A stretch of 64,000 nt of DNA. Origin: Antedon bifida. Taxonomy: Eukaryota > Echinodermata > Crinoidea > Comatulida > Antedonidae. Shown piece after piece: positions 1 through 13,700 of the stretch. The stretch covers positions 28,274,501 to 28,338,500 of the forward strand of contig OY727094.1 of NCBI GenBank assembly GCA_963402885.1, in the 5' to 3' direction. Both the position numbers and the translations under genes were made by a program. The stretch's first letter is position 1. Each line of letters opens with the position of its first letter. Under the pieces are notes generated by a model. It was not told the DNA's origin and did no database searches. It saw only the letters and a list, made by a program, of their open reading frames with translations.

Positions 1-233
1 AATACATAATTATCCCTGACGCCACTTTACAGTCTTGTATTATAGCATGGAGAAATAAGTTAGGCTAACTTATTTCTCCATTATTATAGTCATTAGTTTC
101 AAGCACTTGCCGTCCAACAACACACGCCTACAAAACATCTACTTCATTAAAAACAAATTTCGGGATGTTTCTACAAACAGAAAATAATATAACTCGTTGT
201 TGTCATCTACTGTCATCTTGATCTTAAGCTCTG

Positions 234-374
234 TCTACACTATCAAACTAGTTTGACAAATAAAGTGTGATGTGCCCAAATATGGTAGTGATAATAATGA
301 TGTCATCGTGTCCATATATGGCCGCATCATATTTTGTTGTCACATAAAGTTTGATAGTGTAGACATATAGCTTT
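234..374. repeat. Short palindromic MITE-like element, family 1
   Basis: The left end reads TTAAGCTCTGTCTACACTAT and the right end is its imperfect reverse complement (AGTGTAGACATATAGCTT). The middle carries the family signature GTGCCCAAATATGGTAGTGA followed by GTCCATATATGG and a CACATAAAGT motif. Related copies in the window are at 15582-15713, 29107-29160 (5' end only), 32422-32574, 37157-37298, 47272-47422, 52087-52206, 54357-54670 and 61669-61803. The size, terminal inverted repeats and absence of coding capacity fit a non-autonomous DNA transposon; the superfamily is not identified. Confidence 0.75.
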
Positions 375-1263
375 ACACAGTTTGTGGTATTTTATTCTTT
401 TACTCGTCCCCATAATGTGAAGTGTATTCAGTAGCGAGTCCAGGTCGTAGCCCTCCCTTCGATTGACAGCTAAAATGACATTGTTTTGTTTTGATATCTA
501 TTTTTGACACACTATTTATATTATATACGTTCCACAGCGGTTCCCGTTTAGAAAATACCGGATCCCGGTTCTCGTGAATAATTATATTTCCTTTCAGCTT
601 GAGTACAGTAAACAACAACAATTCTAAACTGTTTGTGTAAGTGAATTCTTTCTAAAATTCTAAAAAAGTATACGTACCAATCACTGTTGCTGTCCCATCT
701 GTTCCATTATTGAAATCATACATCATGCACAACAGCTATATGGTTTAATTGTCGACACCGGTAATAATGAAATAGGCCTAGATAAATCGATAATTGTTGG
801 CGTTTGCACAATAGAATCAAGTTTACGCTGGTATGCTTACCTCACGGCCATATGGTAACATATTGTGAATCGACAAGTCATTGTAAACGAGTATCTCATC
901 AATGCATGAACCGTTAATTATGCATCCGTACGATTGAGGAGTGCCGGGTATTGTTTTATGCAGTTACGTATTTTATTTATAAATAATATTTTGACCTTGA
1001 TTTACGCGTTTAAAATGATAAAGACAAATCAAGCAATTGCAGCGATAATTATATCAATCTAAGTATTTATTAATGGTGCTTGTAATAATTATACAATTAT
1101 GATTTGATTATGTCCTTAAGCACTTAAATAGGCACACGCGTGTACGGTTTTGTCCAAAGCGCAAGAACAGCTCTAAAGCTCTGTCTACAGTAAGTAATAG
1201 TAATATCGGGCGTAAATCGGAGTTTACATAAGTGAGTTAACTATCGTCGCGCAACCGCGTACA

Positions 1264-1398
1264 GGCCAATTTACACAGACGAGCGGTAAACGGCAATAGA
1301 AATATAGAATCTATTATCTATATGTTATTATTCCTTATGACCATTTACACAACGTGGCACAAGCTACGCGGTTTTCCTTACGGCGTGTGTGAACACTG
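1264..1398. repeat. Short interspersed element, family 2
   Basis: It begins GGCCAATTTACACAGACGAG and continues with CGGTAA and an AAAATATAGAATCTAT-like core, then CTTATGACCATTTACACA. It ends in a degenerate inverted copy of the start. Two clearer copies lie at 30396-30554 and 34875-35040. It is probably another non-autonomous DNA element. Confidence 0.6.
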
Positions 1399-2984
1399 CT
1401 CGTTGTAGTACAGAGTTATTTAGTAGAGTCATTATTATACCAGAATATAATATATTATTTAATCTGCATGTTAATAAAAAAGCATATTGGCTTTGAATTT
1501 TCATGTACATTTGTAAGCTTTTATTTTATCTTTTGACATTGCAATAATGTATAACCATGGTAAAACTCATAATTTAAAAATTCATATAATTTCGATTAAG
1601 GTAAACTAGATAAACTTAAATTATACTGTTATTCAATTATACTTTCATATACAAATATTAGTATTATGATCATGAATATTTATAACAAAAACGTTCACAA
1701 AGTTCAGTACCATCCGTTCAAATCACGTGTAGGTTTAAAATATTAATAACATCCCTTATGTTCTATTATTTAAATGACCATTCAAAATATCTCTAATTGA
1801 TCTATTGATGTACTTTATTATTCTAAGTAGTAGATCTTAAATTCTGATTGTACAGTTAATATTTAATTAATTTACTATACTCTAGTCTCGTTTTCTGAGT
1901 AGATAAGCGAACATGAGATTATATTATGTTCGTTTTCCTGTTTTTCATTTTTAGTGCATTGTGACATTCGAAGAAAGATTATAAATAATGAATACATTTT
2001 TTCATTATTTTAATTTCAGCACTTCTTGATTATACTATTTGTAACCTTTGAATATTTAAATAGCGTTAGTAAGGTAAGCCTAAAGGTAAATGGATGTATC
2101 GTCCACACGCTTACTGAAAACTGAAGAAATGTTGGCATATATGGCGTTTCATACGCATTATCTTTATCTCACAAACTCTATTTTAAAGACAAAAATGGAA
2201 TGGTGGACTGACCAGAAAAATGACAAAAAAACATTTATGTATAGGCCTATTATTCACTGTCTTTATAAAACATAACATGCCAGAGACAACTACAGTATAT
2301 TGCTAGCTATATATGTCTCTGCACATGTTAACAGACTACAATCAGGTTAAAATTACATGCATAGAAATACAATATAATGTTTTTGGTGAAAGTATGATCG
2401 ATTCCACGATATTATGACATATCGTTAAAATGTATTAGTAGTTATTTATTTTTTATTAAAAACTCTAAGTTGATATTTAATTATGCTCGATCTATTGTTA
2501 TCAAAAAATTAATTTTGTAAACCGTATACAACGTTTATGATCTAGAAAATAGTACTGCTTTTATAGCTTGTTTCTTTCTTCTCATTTACCGACCATATTA
2601 AATTAATGATGCATACTATATTTATGTAATAATATTGAAATGAATACAATGTTATTGATGATCACGATGGAACTCTTTACGACTGTTTTTAATAAAAACA
2701 TTATCATAACTGGGACATTACTTTGAATAACAATAACCTTGATTTTAAGCTTTTTAACAATTCTTCTAATTAGATAGTATATAGACTTGTTGTTGAAAGT
2801 AACCATGATTAAAAATAATATAATATAGGCCTCCCTACTAATAATGATTTTCAACAACATTGAATGATGAACGTTTTTAAACCAGTACACGTGAGTAAAT
2901 AATTATCATTTTACACTGTTGGTGAGACATTTTCAGTTACTGTTTATTTGGCGAATTGAACACAAGTTCCGAAAACCATCGGTT

Positions 2985-3425
2985 TACTGTAAATCTTCTA
3001 ATAGTAACCCATACTCTAATAGTAACCCCCTTCTAATAGTAACCCACCTTATAAGTCAATCTACAATAATAACCCACTACTCTAATAGTAACCCATGGGG
3101 GTTACTATTAGAGTCACAAAAACTTATGATGCAGCCCATATTTTGAAAATATAATGCATGTTGATCTCGGGAATGGGGGAGGATTGAGTTTATAAAATAA
3201 AGTTAGAGTTCAACCAAATTTGTTTATTCGTACTGTTTTATTATTTTGCTATGAGTTGCTGACCGGAAAAGTTGGGGGTGGGTTACTTTTTTCAGGTGCC
3301 TAATTTAAGATTAGTAATAGTAACCCACTACTCTAATAGTAACCCCCGCCCCCTTTCTAATAGTAACCCACCCTAAAAAACAATCAAAGAATTATAACCC
3401 AGGGTTACAATTAGAAGATTTACGG
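2985..3425. repeat. Foldback element built of CTAATAGTAACCC units
   Basis: The outer ends are inverted: TAAATCTTCTAATAGTAACCC near 2990 against GGGTTACAATTAGAAGATTTA near 3402. The motif TCTAATAGTAACCC recurs at least seven times between 2996 and 3370, and an inverted copy GGGTTACTATTAGAG follows CCATGG near 3098. The arrangement of subterminal clusters in opposite orientation resembles a foldback or MITE-type transposon. The open frame across 2919-3146 is a by-product of the repeats. Confidence 0.55.
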
Positions 3426-4194
3426 CATACCATTCTATGACAATTCGTGACCTTAACTCAAACACACACTCTTCGAATAGGGTTTTTGAACGTCTGTCTA
3501 TAACAGGACATCATCTGTCTGTAATTTGAATTGTCCTGTTATGGACAAACATCCTCATCCTCAACGGCTCTTAAGAACAAAAATACCCTATATACTGTGG
3601 CGCACAATCTCTAAATGGTTGCAAAAAGATGAAAGTGCAATAGAACCATTATAGAACGATTAGACACCTTCTGTGCAGTAGAACCATAGATGCTGAACTC
3701 AACGTTATTAACCAATCAAATGGCAAGGATATACACCAATTAACCATCAATTATGATATTTTACTCAATTGTCATGCCCCAGTGGAAGAATATTCCAATA
3801 ATGACAACGATTTAAGTATTCTGGTTATGGTTTACTCATGCAATAGATATAGAATTGGATATACAATTTGATACATGAGAAAATCAATTGTACGCTAGTA
3901 AGATTTGTTAACCATTTGTTCAAAATCAACATATAACTGGTCTACTCTGTGTCCAAAATCTGAGCGCAGTCTTCTTTTGAATAGCCTAGCTAGCAACTGA
4001 ATGGATGATGTGTAAAAAATAAGAATGTAAAAAAAAAAAACCACCGAAACATAGGAACTGGAAACATAACGTGTACATTTCATTTTAAACCAGGAAGTTT
4101 GAAAACCATTGGAGCAAAGCGTTTTGTAAAGCTAGGCGTTATATTATATTTATAATTAAGAAAAGAAAATGTTTCAAATAGGCGACGCATGCGT

Positions 4195-4275
4195 GAATTG
4201 ATGTATTATAAAGACGTGACATGAGAGTGTTGATTTACTCCACTTGCAGCGTCGTCGCAATGTGGATGACGGGTA
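4195..4275 (+). promoter_or_regulatory. Possible TATA promoter and alternative first exon
   Basis: A TATA-like TATTATAAAG lies near 4203-4212, about 50 bases before an ATG at 4260. That ATG opens five codons ending in a perfect donor, G|GTAAGTAT, at 4273. The donor leaves phase 1, which matches the acceptor at 6187 in the adhesion GPCR gene. It could be an alternative start for that gene, but the encoded peptide would be only a few residues, so a chance match is quite possible. Confidence 0.2.
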
Positions 4276-5314
4276 AGTATAATGATTATTATGTTTACTA
4301 TTTATACTCTCACCATCGAATAAGAAAGTCAAGTGAAATTGCTTTTTAGTATAATTTTTTTTATCTATTTTACAAGAAAATCTGAATAAAAACTATGATA
4401 ACAAGATCGATGGCTTAATTTAAAGTTATTAAAAACGAATATAGATTAGTAAAATCAAAATGTGGTATCGGCACAATACCTTGATGTAGGTAATTTAATA
4501 TAATAATTTTATTCCCTAAATAAACTAAAAATCCTTCCTCATCAGGTTTATTTCGATTTTTCTACCCATTTATTCTACCAAACATATCATATTGTAAAAC
4601 TACATAGGAAACAACTGAAACACAAATATTTTAGAAAAAAAGTTGCCATTGAGAATGGAACTATTATTTATTTCTAGCTTGTTCAATCAATGTGTCGGTA
4701 CTTTGCTGAAGAATGTAAAGAGTAGTTTCGAGTTTAAAATGTATATTGTTTAATTTTCTTAATTCTTTTTTAAAATAGGAATTTTATTGACTTTGTTTTT
4801 CCATTTCAAAACATATACAAGATTGTATTGACTTTAACAATCGTTAATCACGTAACTGATCGTATTTTCCTATGTAATATCAATTTATATACTATACTAT
4901 AGAAAAATGCCTCAAATAGGCCTATTCTGATGAGTTTCCTATCTTATAACATTATGTCCTGCAGCGCCACTTAAAAAAGGTGGCTTATTTTAAGACGCCC
5001 GTTTACATGACGAAGTATGGGTTATCATCATTGTTGCAAGGGTTTATATTTTAATAGGCACTAGACAATTTATACCCGGATCTGCTACCCTTTAATAAAA
5101 TACGAATATATACATAATGCGTTTCAATCACACAAAAGATATGATAGGTTAATGTGCCTTATACTCTAATCATTTCATTTATTCGAAGTATACGTAGGGT
5201 ATGTCAAAACCATGCTTGGATATCAAACTTTTTTAGATAATGATTTTCTTTTATTTCTAGATATATTTGATTAATTAATGCAATTCTGTACTCCGAGCCA
5301 AGAGTGGTTTGAGA

Positions 5315-7624
5315 ATGTTTATTACTGGATATATGGCATTGATGTTGACTTTGTATACATGCTACTCTGTCGAAGGTAATTATGATGATAATAATGATGA
5401 TTATTTAGGCTCTTTTTATGATTTCAGAAATTCTGCAAAAAAAAAACCCCCCAAAACAATACACGTTATAAACAGCAACTACTATGTAGACCTATTTGAA
5501 TTTTAATGATATTAAAATAAAACCGCAATAGGCCTCATATTGTAAATAAAGCACTGCCGGATAAAAGAGAGACATGCTGCCTGCCGTAGGAGCTTCAACA
5601 AACACAGTAAAGTGTATGTAACACTTACCGGTTAAAAAACTCTTACAGTTAATCAACAAAAATATTATTAGTTGGACAAATTCCATAAGAACCTTTTAAG
5701 TGTAATAATAGGGAGCTTTCGCTTTCCAACGAATGACGAACAAACTACGCCAGGATGTAAATCCGCTTTTGGGGATTTAGAGTGCTATCCCTGGTACCAT
5801 ACACAATGATTGCGGTTTTTGTTCGTTTTTATCTGTAGTTGTACTTGTCTGGTATCGAAATAAATCAAATCAAATCAAATTGTGTACAAGATATTGGGTC
5901 CTTCTATAATTGGGTCCAGGCGACGACCGATGACACCTCGGTTAAAAATAATTAAATCACCTGCCTCTCTCCTGAATTCCTTGGATTTATCAGTGTCAGA
6001 TTCAACAATGCTCATCAAATAAGAAAATTTGCTATCAACAGAAACCAGATGAACATTAAATGTTGTTAATCAATCAAAAATATCTTTTTTTTTAAATGTT
6101 TTTATATTTTATCTTTATCTGTTTTCCTTATAATGTTGATATTATTTTATTTGTTCTGTTAATTTGTAACTGTTATTTCAACACAGCGTCAAGAAACAAA
6201 ATAATATGTGAAGGGAAAACTGGTGAGTTGAGATGTAACTGTTCAAAGACAATCGTCGTGGAATCTGCCAACTATGGTCGAACGGAACCGGATTATTTCT
6301 GTAATGACAGAAGAACCAGCAACACAGACTGTATAAATGACGTCCTAACCAACATCACTGATCTTTGCAACCATCATGATACATGTACAATTAAATCTAG
6401 TAATGACTTTGTTGACAAATGCCCGGGAACTTACAAGTACATGAATATTACATATGAATGCACCTCAACATCAGGTAATCTTAAACAAAATAACCTTTTC
6501 AAAATTGTTTTGTTGAATATACCATCACATACTAGTTATTCATGTTGATTACAGAATGGATCGAAAAAAAACCCCTCCAAAAACCGTAATTTAAAAATGG
6601 GAAAGAATAATCAACCGGAAGCCCATTGACTGCTATCAGGCAATGGGTTTTTTTTTGTTAAATGTAACCATTTATTTTTATTAGTTTTATTTTTTTTTTA
6701 TGAATAAAAACTGGCATATTTAAAATTTCAGTTTATTCATCTTTATTTTTCATTTTGTAGGGGAAAATCCATATTTCAATTAGGCCTACTTGTTTGTATA
6801 TTTGAACATTTATTTTATTGACTCTCATCGACGTTACAGCATTGTCATATTAGAACAAATAGAAACAAAATAAAACACCGAACAAAAACAAACATGTTGA
6901 CAAAACAAGGCCAACAGCCATTAAGTCGCGTGCTACAATGCATAGTGATACCGGACCGACAGACAGACCGACAGACCAACAGACAGACCGACAGACCGAC
7001 AGACAGACCGATGGACCGACATAGTGAACTATACTGACCGAAATTACTGAACATGTTTAAAAATGTTGAAATGTTTAAAAACATTTATATTTTTTTAATT
7101 TACACGTGCGTAGCCTGTCACTTTTGACGTGCTCGTATAACGTAATTTCGAGTTGAAAAGTAAGTCAAGAAAACAGAAATCGGGCAAAAAGAGTGCGCAA
7201 TAACATTTAACGCGCAGTGCGCGCGCAAAAACCTGCGCACTCATGGCAATTTTGTAAACGCTTAAAATTGCCTGAAACGTACTCTTATTTCATCGAAAAT
7301 AAATTTTGAAAATTTTAAGCGCGCGTACGCATGCGTTACATGCGCTACGCACGTAATTGTATTGCCATATTATGATGATTCATGCCCTGAAATTTATGAG
7401 TACCAAATTTTATTTAATTGTGATTCATGGTTGTGAAGATATGATTACAAACGTGATTTCGTTAAATCGTGCGTAGACCGCGTAATTTGTTATTGCGCAC
7501 CGTGAAAACATAACCACATCGATTCCTGGCCATAAGGAATATTCTGTGAAAAATTGACTTAGCTAGATTAAACTGATATCAAGATAAGGTCAGAAAGCGA
7601 TAACACGCATAGTGATACCGGACC

Positions 7625-7715
<91 letters not shown>

Positions 7716-10700
7716 CAACCGACCGACCGACATTGTGAACTATAAAAAAATGAAAAGCCATAAAAATGATACGAATAGCTTAAAGATGTATTGTCCCCCT
7801 GATTTGATCATTTGTCATTAACAGGGTTAAAGAGTTAATAAGTGACGTCACTTTGCACTTACCATTACCTTAATTGTATGTATAATTATTATTTCTCATA
7901 TGCATCAACATTTATTTATTTATTGGCATCATAGTAGTTACGGCTTTTATCGAGTGTCCTAATAACGTAACTGAATGTGCCGATCACATACTAAACGAAG
8001 CATACGTAACTTGGGAACCCGCAGAAGTCTTTCACATCGAAGCCGGAGAATTCGAAACAACCCACGAAAATGGATCATTGTTTCCTATTGGAGAAACGCT
8101 TGTAAACGTTACGACAAAAATAGTAGGATGTGACGACACCGTTTCCTGCTCCTTTTCCGTCTTCGTTGAAGGTGAGTTTACATAGGAATAAAACGTCCCA
8201 GCTACCAAATCATTATTTTATCTCAATGGTGTAGAAAACAAATATGAATTAACGACAATCATACTATAACGCACTATATCACAAAATAGTGTCCTTTGAA
8301 GGCTTTTAAATAGCATGATTATTTGGAATGACACCGTTTCGTGCTCCTTTTCCGTCTTCGTTGAAGGTGGGTTTCCGTAGGACGTCCCAGCTACCAAATG
8401 GTTATTTTAAATTATTATCTCAATAGAGTAGAAAAGAAATATGAATGAACGACAATCATACTATAACGCACTATATCACAAAATAGTGTGTTTTAAAGGC
8501 TTTTAAACAGCATGCTGATTTAGAATGATGCTTTACTCCAAATAAACGGTTTTTACTGTATGGCTTCTGTTTGTTGACTCCAGTCTGAAGACTTGAGAAA
8601 TGCTGTAGATGCTTTTCAATCAAATAAATAAAGGTTTTCGTAGGTCTATTATTTAATTAGTAAAGTTATTTCAGATTGTTATCCAGTATCAGCATGCCAT
8701 TCAAACAATAAGACGTCAGCAGTTTGTATTGTGAACTTTTCCGAACAACCTAACATCGGTGCAGCATTCGTAAGTAATGTTACAGCATTTTCCGATTGTT
8801 ACAAGAGTTTCTCCAATATGAAACAATGATCCATTTGTGTGGGTTGTTCCGAATTTTCCGGCCTTGGTGTGAAAGACTTAACTACATAGCTGTCGAAAAG
8901 TCATTCTGCGCACGCTTAGAAATGCATGACTGCTAGAGACTCAATAACCTGCGTATTCGCGTGCTGCTGCGTCCTAAAACGAAATGTCACCATAACAATA
9001 TTACGTAAAAGTGTTTGAAATATCAACTTTGATACACTAAGATAAACCGGACATATTAATTATATTTCTAAGAAATACTGGGCCTACAATGTTATCCTAA
9101 CTTAAAGTAAATTTTATATAATGACATCCTTACCAATAGGGCTATCTGATGTCTCCACACATAACTCTTGCCATCTGAATCTAGATACCTTTCGTGAATG
9201 TTATGACACCTTGATTTCTAATTTTAACACATTTCAGACTGAGTTTGAAATTGAAAACAGTGCAGTTGAATTGGATACCATTGTGCAACATTCTCGAGAA
9301 ATTACCGAAATGGATTCATTCGAAATAGATAATGCTAATCTAAGTAAACCAGTTTTTTTAATATAGCTATAAAACAAACGTATAAATTAACAACATGTTT
9401 TATATCAGGTAAGAGTGAAATTAAGTAATTTCACACTTCCCTGCTTTACATTTACTTTTGTAGAAGGGATTGTTTCAATAGTCACCGTGGTGAACTCAGA
9501 CAACTACTCAACATCTTTAACATTCAGCAACATTTCAGTCAATCTTGGATTCAACTACACAGGTACATGAGGGATAAAAATGGTTGTTGTATGATTATAT
9601 TAAGAAAGATTATTACTATTACTAATATTATATTAGAGAAATTTCCAAATTGCATTGATAATTCATATAAACAAATCTTGCCGTAAAAATGGACTATGGA
9701 AATTTACTCAAGATTTTACACACAGTCTTTTTGCCAATTTGTATCGATATTCCCCTTTTTTGTTCATGTTTTTAACCTTTGTATATTTGTGTCATCATCG
9801 ACCAATAATTATAGTGTGTTGCATCTGTAAAAGATTTTACTGTGGTTTTGTTCAAAGGTGAAAATAAAGTTTAAACGTATCTTCTATCACACCATCAGTA
9901 ATAATATGTGCCTGTCATGTTCTTCTTTTCCTCTAAAGATATATATTACTTAACCTATTTAGTGGGCCTATTGGGCACGGGAAGAAGGTGTTATGTAGGC
10001 TTGAAGACCGGCTTAGGAAGGATCAATGAATAAATATCATTAAATTAAATCATTATCATTGTCATTAATGAATTTCTATTTTGTAGGTGAAGTAACAATA
10101 GTTGCTCTATTTTGGGAGTATGATTTCTTACGTACACCACAACTAAGCGAGAATATTACAAGGTAATGAAATAACTGTTAATATAAAGTAACCTGTATAA
10201 GAATAACAATGATTATAATAGTAAAGTATAGCAATCAGATGGAATTCCCTGACACATCTTGTCAAACTATCAAAATGTGATTTGCAAAAATCACATTTTA
10301 CTTACCTTAATTAGTACATTCACCAAATTCCATTTGAGTCCATTCTAACTTAAAATAGCACTATACGAGCAGGTTCAAAATGACAAAATGCATTAATTGC
10401 ACAAACGTGCTGAAAATGGTAAAACAAAAGGCATCTATACATACATTTACGTAAGGGCAAAATTCGCTAAATCGCGCGTTACTTCTAGAATTTTTACTCG
10501 ATGGTATATAAAGTTGGTTCATACGTTCGGCACTAATTTTAATCACCAAATGTCTAATGGATGTCGATGCTGAAAAATACCAGCACACAATAATACGAGG
10601 ATTCTTCGCATTTACCTAGTTCCTTCTACGATAATTGTTTTTAATAGCTGAAAATTGGTTAAACAGCTCGAGTACATCATCATAATGTTGAAGACAAGCC

Positions 10701-13700
10701 GATTTTCTTACTGTTTTGATATATTTAATATACAATAAATGGAACATTCCAATCTCTCAGTCTCCCAGTATAAATAATTGGTATAACACAAGTAGGTAAA
10801 TGTATGGGCCCTTGGGGGACAAACTTTAGGTATATTTTTCATCGCCATTTGATGCGCAAATTTCTTACTGTGAGTGTGGATACTGTTAGATAAATAAACT
10901 TTAATACTGACAGTTGCTGCTCCACGTTTGTATTAATTAATAATTACAACAAATATAAACGTCGTAGTGGTGTATCGTTACATCTACTTTACTATTTCAA
11001 TCGACTATGACAGTGACAGTTTCAACAAATGTTATTGTGTTTAGTGGTATATTATTTATAAAACATGAAAACAGATATTTCGTTACTGACAGTTGCTTCG
11101 TTACATGTACTTTAGTATTTCAATCGACTATGACAGTGACAGTTTCAGCAAATTATGTTTCAGGAGCGGATTTGTAAAATATATATATATTTAAATGTCA
11201 TTAACGCGCCACCCATTTACATACCGTTTAACTTATTCTGGAAACCATTAAGTTGTTAGATATAAATTCATGAACATATTTGACGTAAAAAATGTCAGTA
11301 GAAGTATAAAAATGATCACCTATAATTTGTCAAAGTGACGAATTAAATTCTGTAATTACTGTTTCTTTAATACTCTCGAATCCCATCAATAAGTTAATTA
11401 CCGTATCATAATGGTATTGATTGACAGTTATAATATTTTAATATGATAATAATAACAATATCAATATTTAATTTCAGTAACGAGGTATATCTACATTCTG
11501 GATTACTTTCAATATCAACATATGACGTTAATAACACTGCGGTAGACACGAGAGTGGAATATACCATGCAGGTATTATTTTCTTATTTCATATTCATATT
11601 ATTACAAACAAACACAAATTTAAAAGAAAGGATCTAAAAAAAAAACCTATACGAATCAAAACGAAACTAACAAAAACAATAAAAAAAGAGCTTAACTAAA
11701 ATATTCATTATACAGGTATGCTCAATGTAAAGAATGTTGTGGGAAGACTATTTTTATGAGTTAATAGAACAGCCAGGTTTTCAATAAAACACCTACTGCC
11801 TTAAATTAAATTGTTTTACAAGCAACACAAAACCCACAGTCTTTTCTTTTGAATTGGATGTCTGACTTGTGAAGCCACGCCAAAAAAAAATAATGCGATG
11901 CATTCTAGGTTGACGGTTTTGGTCACATTATCGGACTATCGTTATTATTTAGGACAAACATGTCCTAAATAATAATAATAATAATAATAAAACAATTAAT
12001 CATTGAATGTAACCAGCTGATACGAAATCAACCCATGAAATGGCTATTTATTATGTTTAAATTGTATAGTGGCCTATTATGTAATATTACTATTATTATA
12101 AACAGGTTTTAGAAACTGATGACGATTTAATCGAATCGGTGATGTCGATGAATTATAATGTAACGTACGTGTGTGGATTCATCGATCCTAATTCCCAGTA
12201 AGATACCATTATTATTATTATTATATTCAACTACTGCCACTTATTACTCCAGCTTGCTACGCTTTCACTAGACTTCCCCAAGTCTGTTGTTAATGTCAAC
12301 CAAGATATCAAGATTATCGTATGAAACACCATATCTGCCAAAATATTCATCTTTTTACTAATATTAATTTGAAACTCCGTCAAGAACCTAGACTAAGCTT
12401 CCACTACTACTGACTTCCTGCTGATACTTAATAATAAAACTATTGGTAGGCCTAAATTTCCACATACTGTTAATAACACATTTTATGCAAAACTTGCACA
12501 TAAGCATGTCTTAGAATAACAAAGAAAATGCCATTTTTTTTCTCTAAGATGATTAACTTTAATAGAATAAACAATTTATACAGCTATTATAATTGTAATC
12601 ATTATAGAAACTGGTCAACATCCGGGTGTTATGCTGTCAACATCGATGTCACATGGGCTGTATGTAGATGTAATCACCTGACAAGTTTTGGAGTGTTGAT
12701 GCAGGTCACATCATATGAGGTAGTCTAATTATGTCACTCATAGGCCTACTTAAGTACGCGCTTTAACTTCACTAACTTGACTAAAAGAAAACACTTTTTA
12801 ATTTACTACTAATAAACTACAACTACAGTTATAGAGCTGTTATGTCTTTTCTTTTCCCGTTTTCCTGTTTGAAATTGTCAATGTTATTTCAGCCGGAATC
12901 TATTCATGAAGAGGCTCTTTCCGCTCTTACTACAATTGGATTAATCATGTCCATTATTCTACTAACAATAACTGAAACTGTATATTTTCTATTCAAGTAA
13001 GGTTTTATATTAAGTCTTATATAAATATACAAATAATTATTATTTGTCAATTTCTGTGTGTACTCGTACCCATTTCACATCGCCTAGTGGTGTTGACTCC
13101 AGAGTGTCTTTGGTAATAGTATTGTTTCCGTAACTGTGTCTTTGGTAATATTATTGGTTCCGTAACTGTGTCTTTGGTAATATTATTGGTTCCGTAACTG
13201 TGTCTTTGGTAATATTATTGGTTCCGTAACTGTGTCTTTGGTAATATTATTGGTTCCGTAACTCTGTCTTTCGTAATATTATTGGTTCCGTAACTGTTTC
13301 TTTGGTAATATAAATGGTACTGTAACTGTGTCCTAACTTTGGTAATATTATTGGTTCTCCGTAACTGTGTATAAAATAGTGTGCTTTGGTTATTATATTG
13401 GGTTTATTTTTGCCTTTTAGCATTTGATACTGTTTTTAACCCCTCTTTATGTACGATACCCTTTTGGGGGCTTCATGAAGATTCTTTTTTTTTGCCTTTT
13501 TCCTAAAACCAGTATTGCATGTTTTGAATGCAAAAATAAAGAGAAAGTTTGTATTATTGGAAGTATTATTTTGTTTACTGGTAATATCTATTCCAAATTT
13601 ATGAGTAATTGTTTGAAATATCTATTTGGTTATTTAATCTACTCTACTTTAATTTTAAATAATCTCATTAATATCAATTAATCAATATATTTATGTTAAA

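Larger units (their letters stand above)
1..4180. other. Intergenic region, no gene recognised
   Basis: I see no convincing exon chain here. The open frames present are short and lack recognisable domains. The stretch contains a palindromic element at 234-374, a second type of short element at 1264-1398 and a foldback element at 2985-3425, annotated separately. The rest is AT-rich and appears unique. Confidence 0.6.

Noticed and set aside
4260-4273. Five-codon coding exon MWMTG with a perfect donor
   Set aside because: Kept only as a low-confidence alternative start. Joining it to the acceptor before 5260 meets a stop at once, and the signal sequence is encoded at 5315.
7612-7720. Possible CRISPR-like array
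   Set aside because: The repeat is a 4-base microsatellite without spacers, in an intron of a eukaryotic gene.
7579-7821. Open frames with repeated DRQT or CLSV on both strands
   Set aside because: They are translations of the pure CAGA tetranucleotide array.
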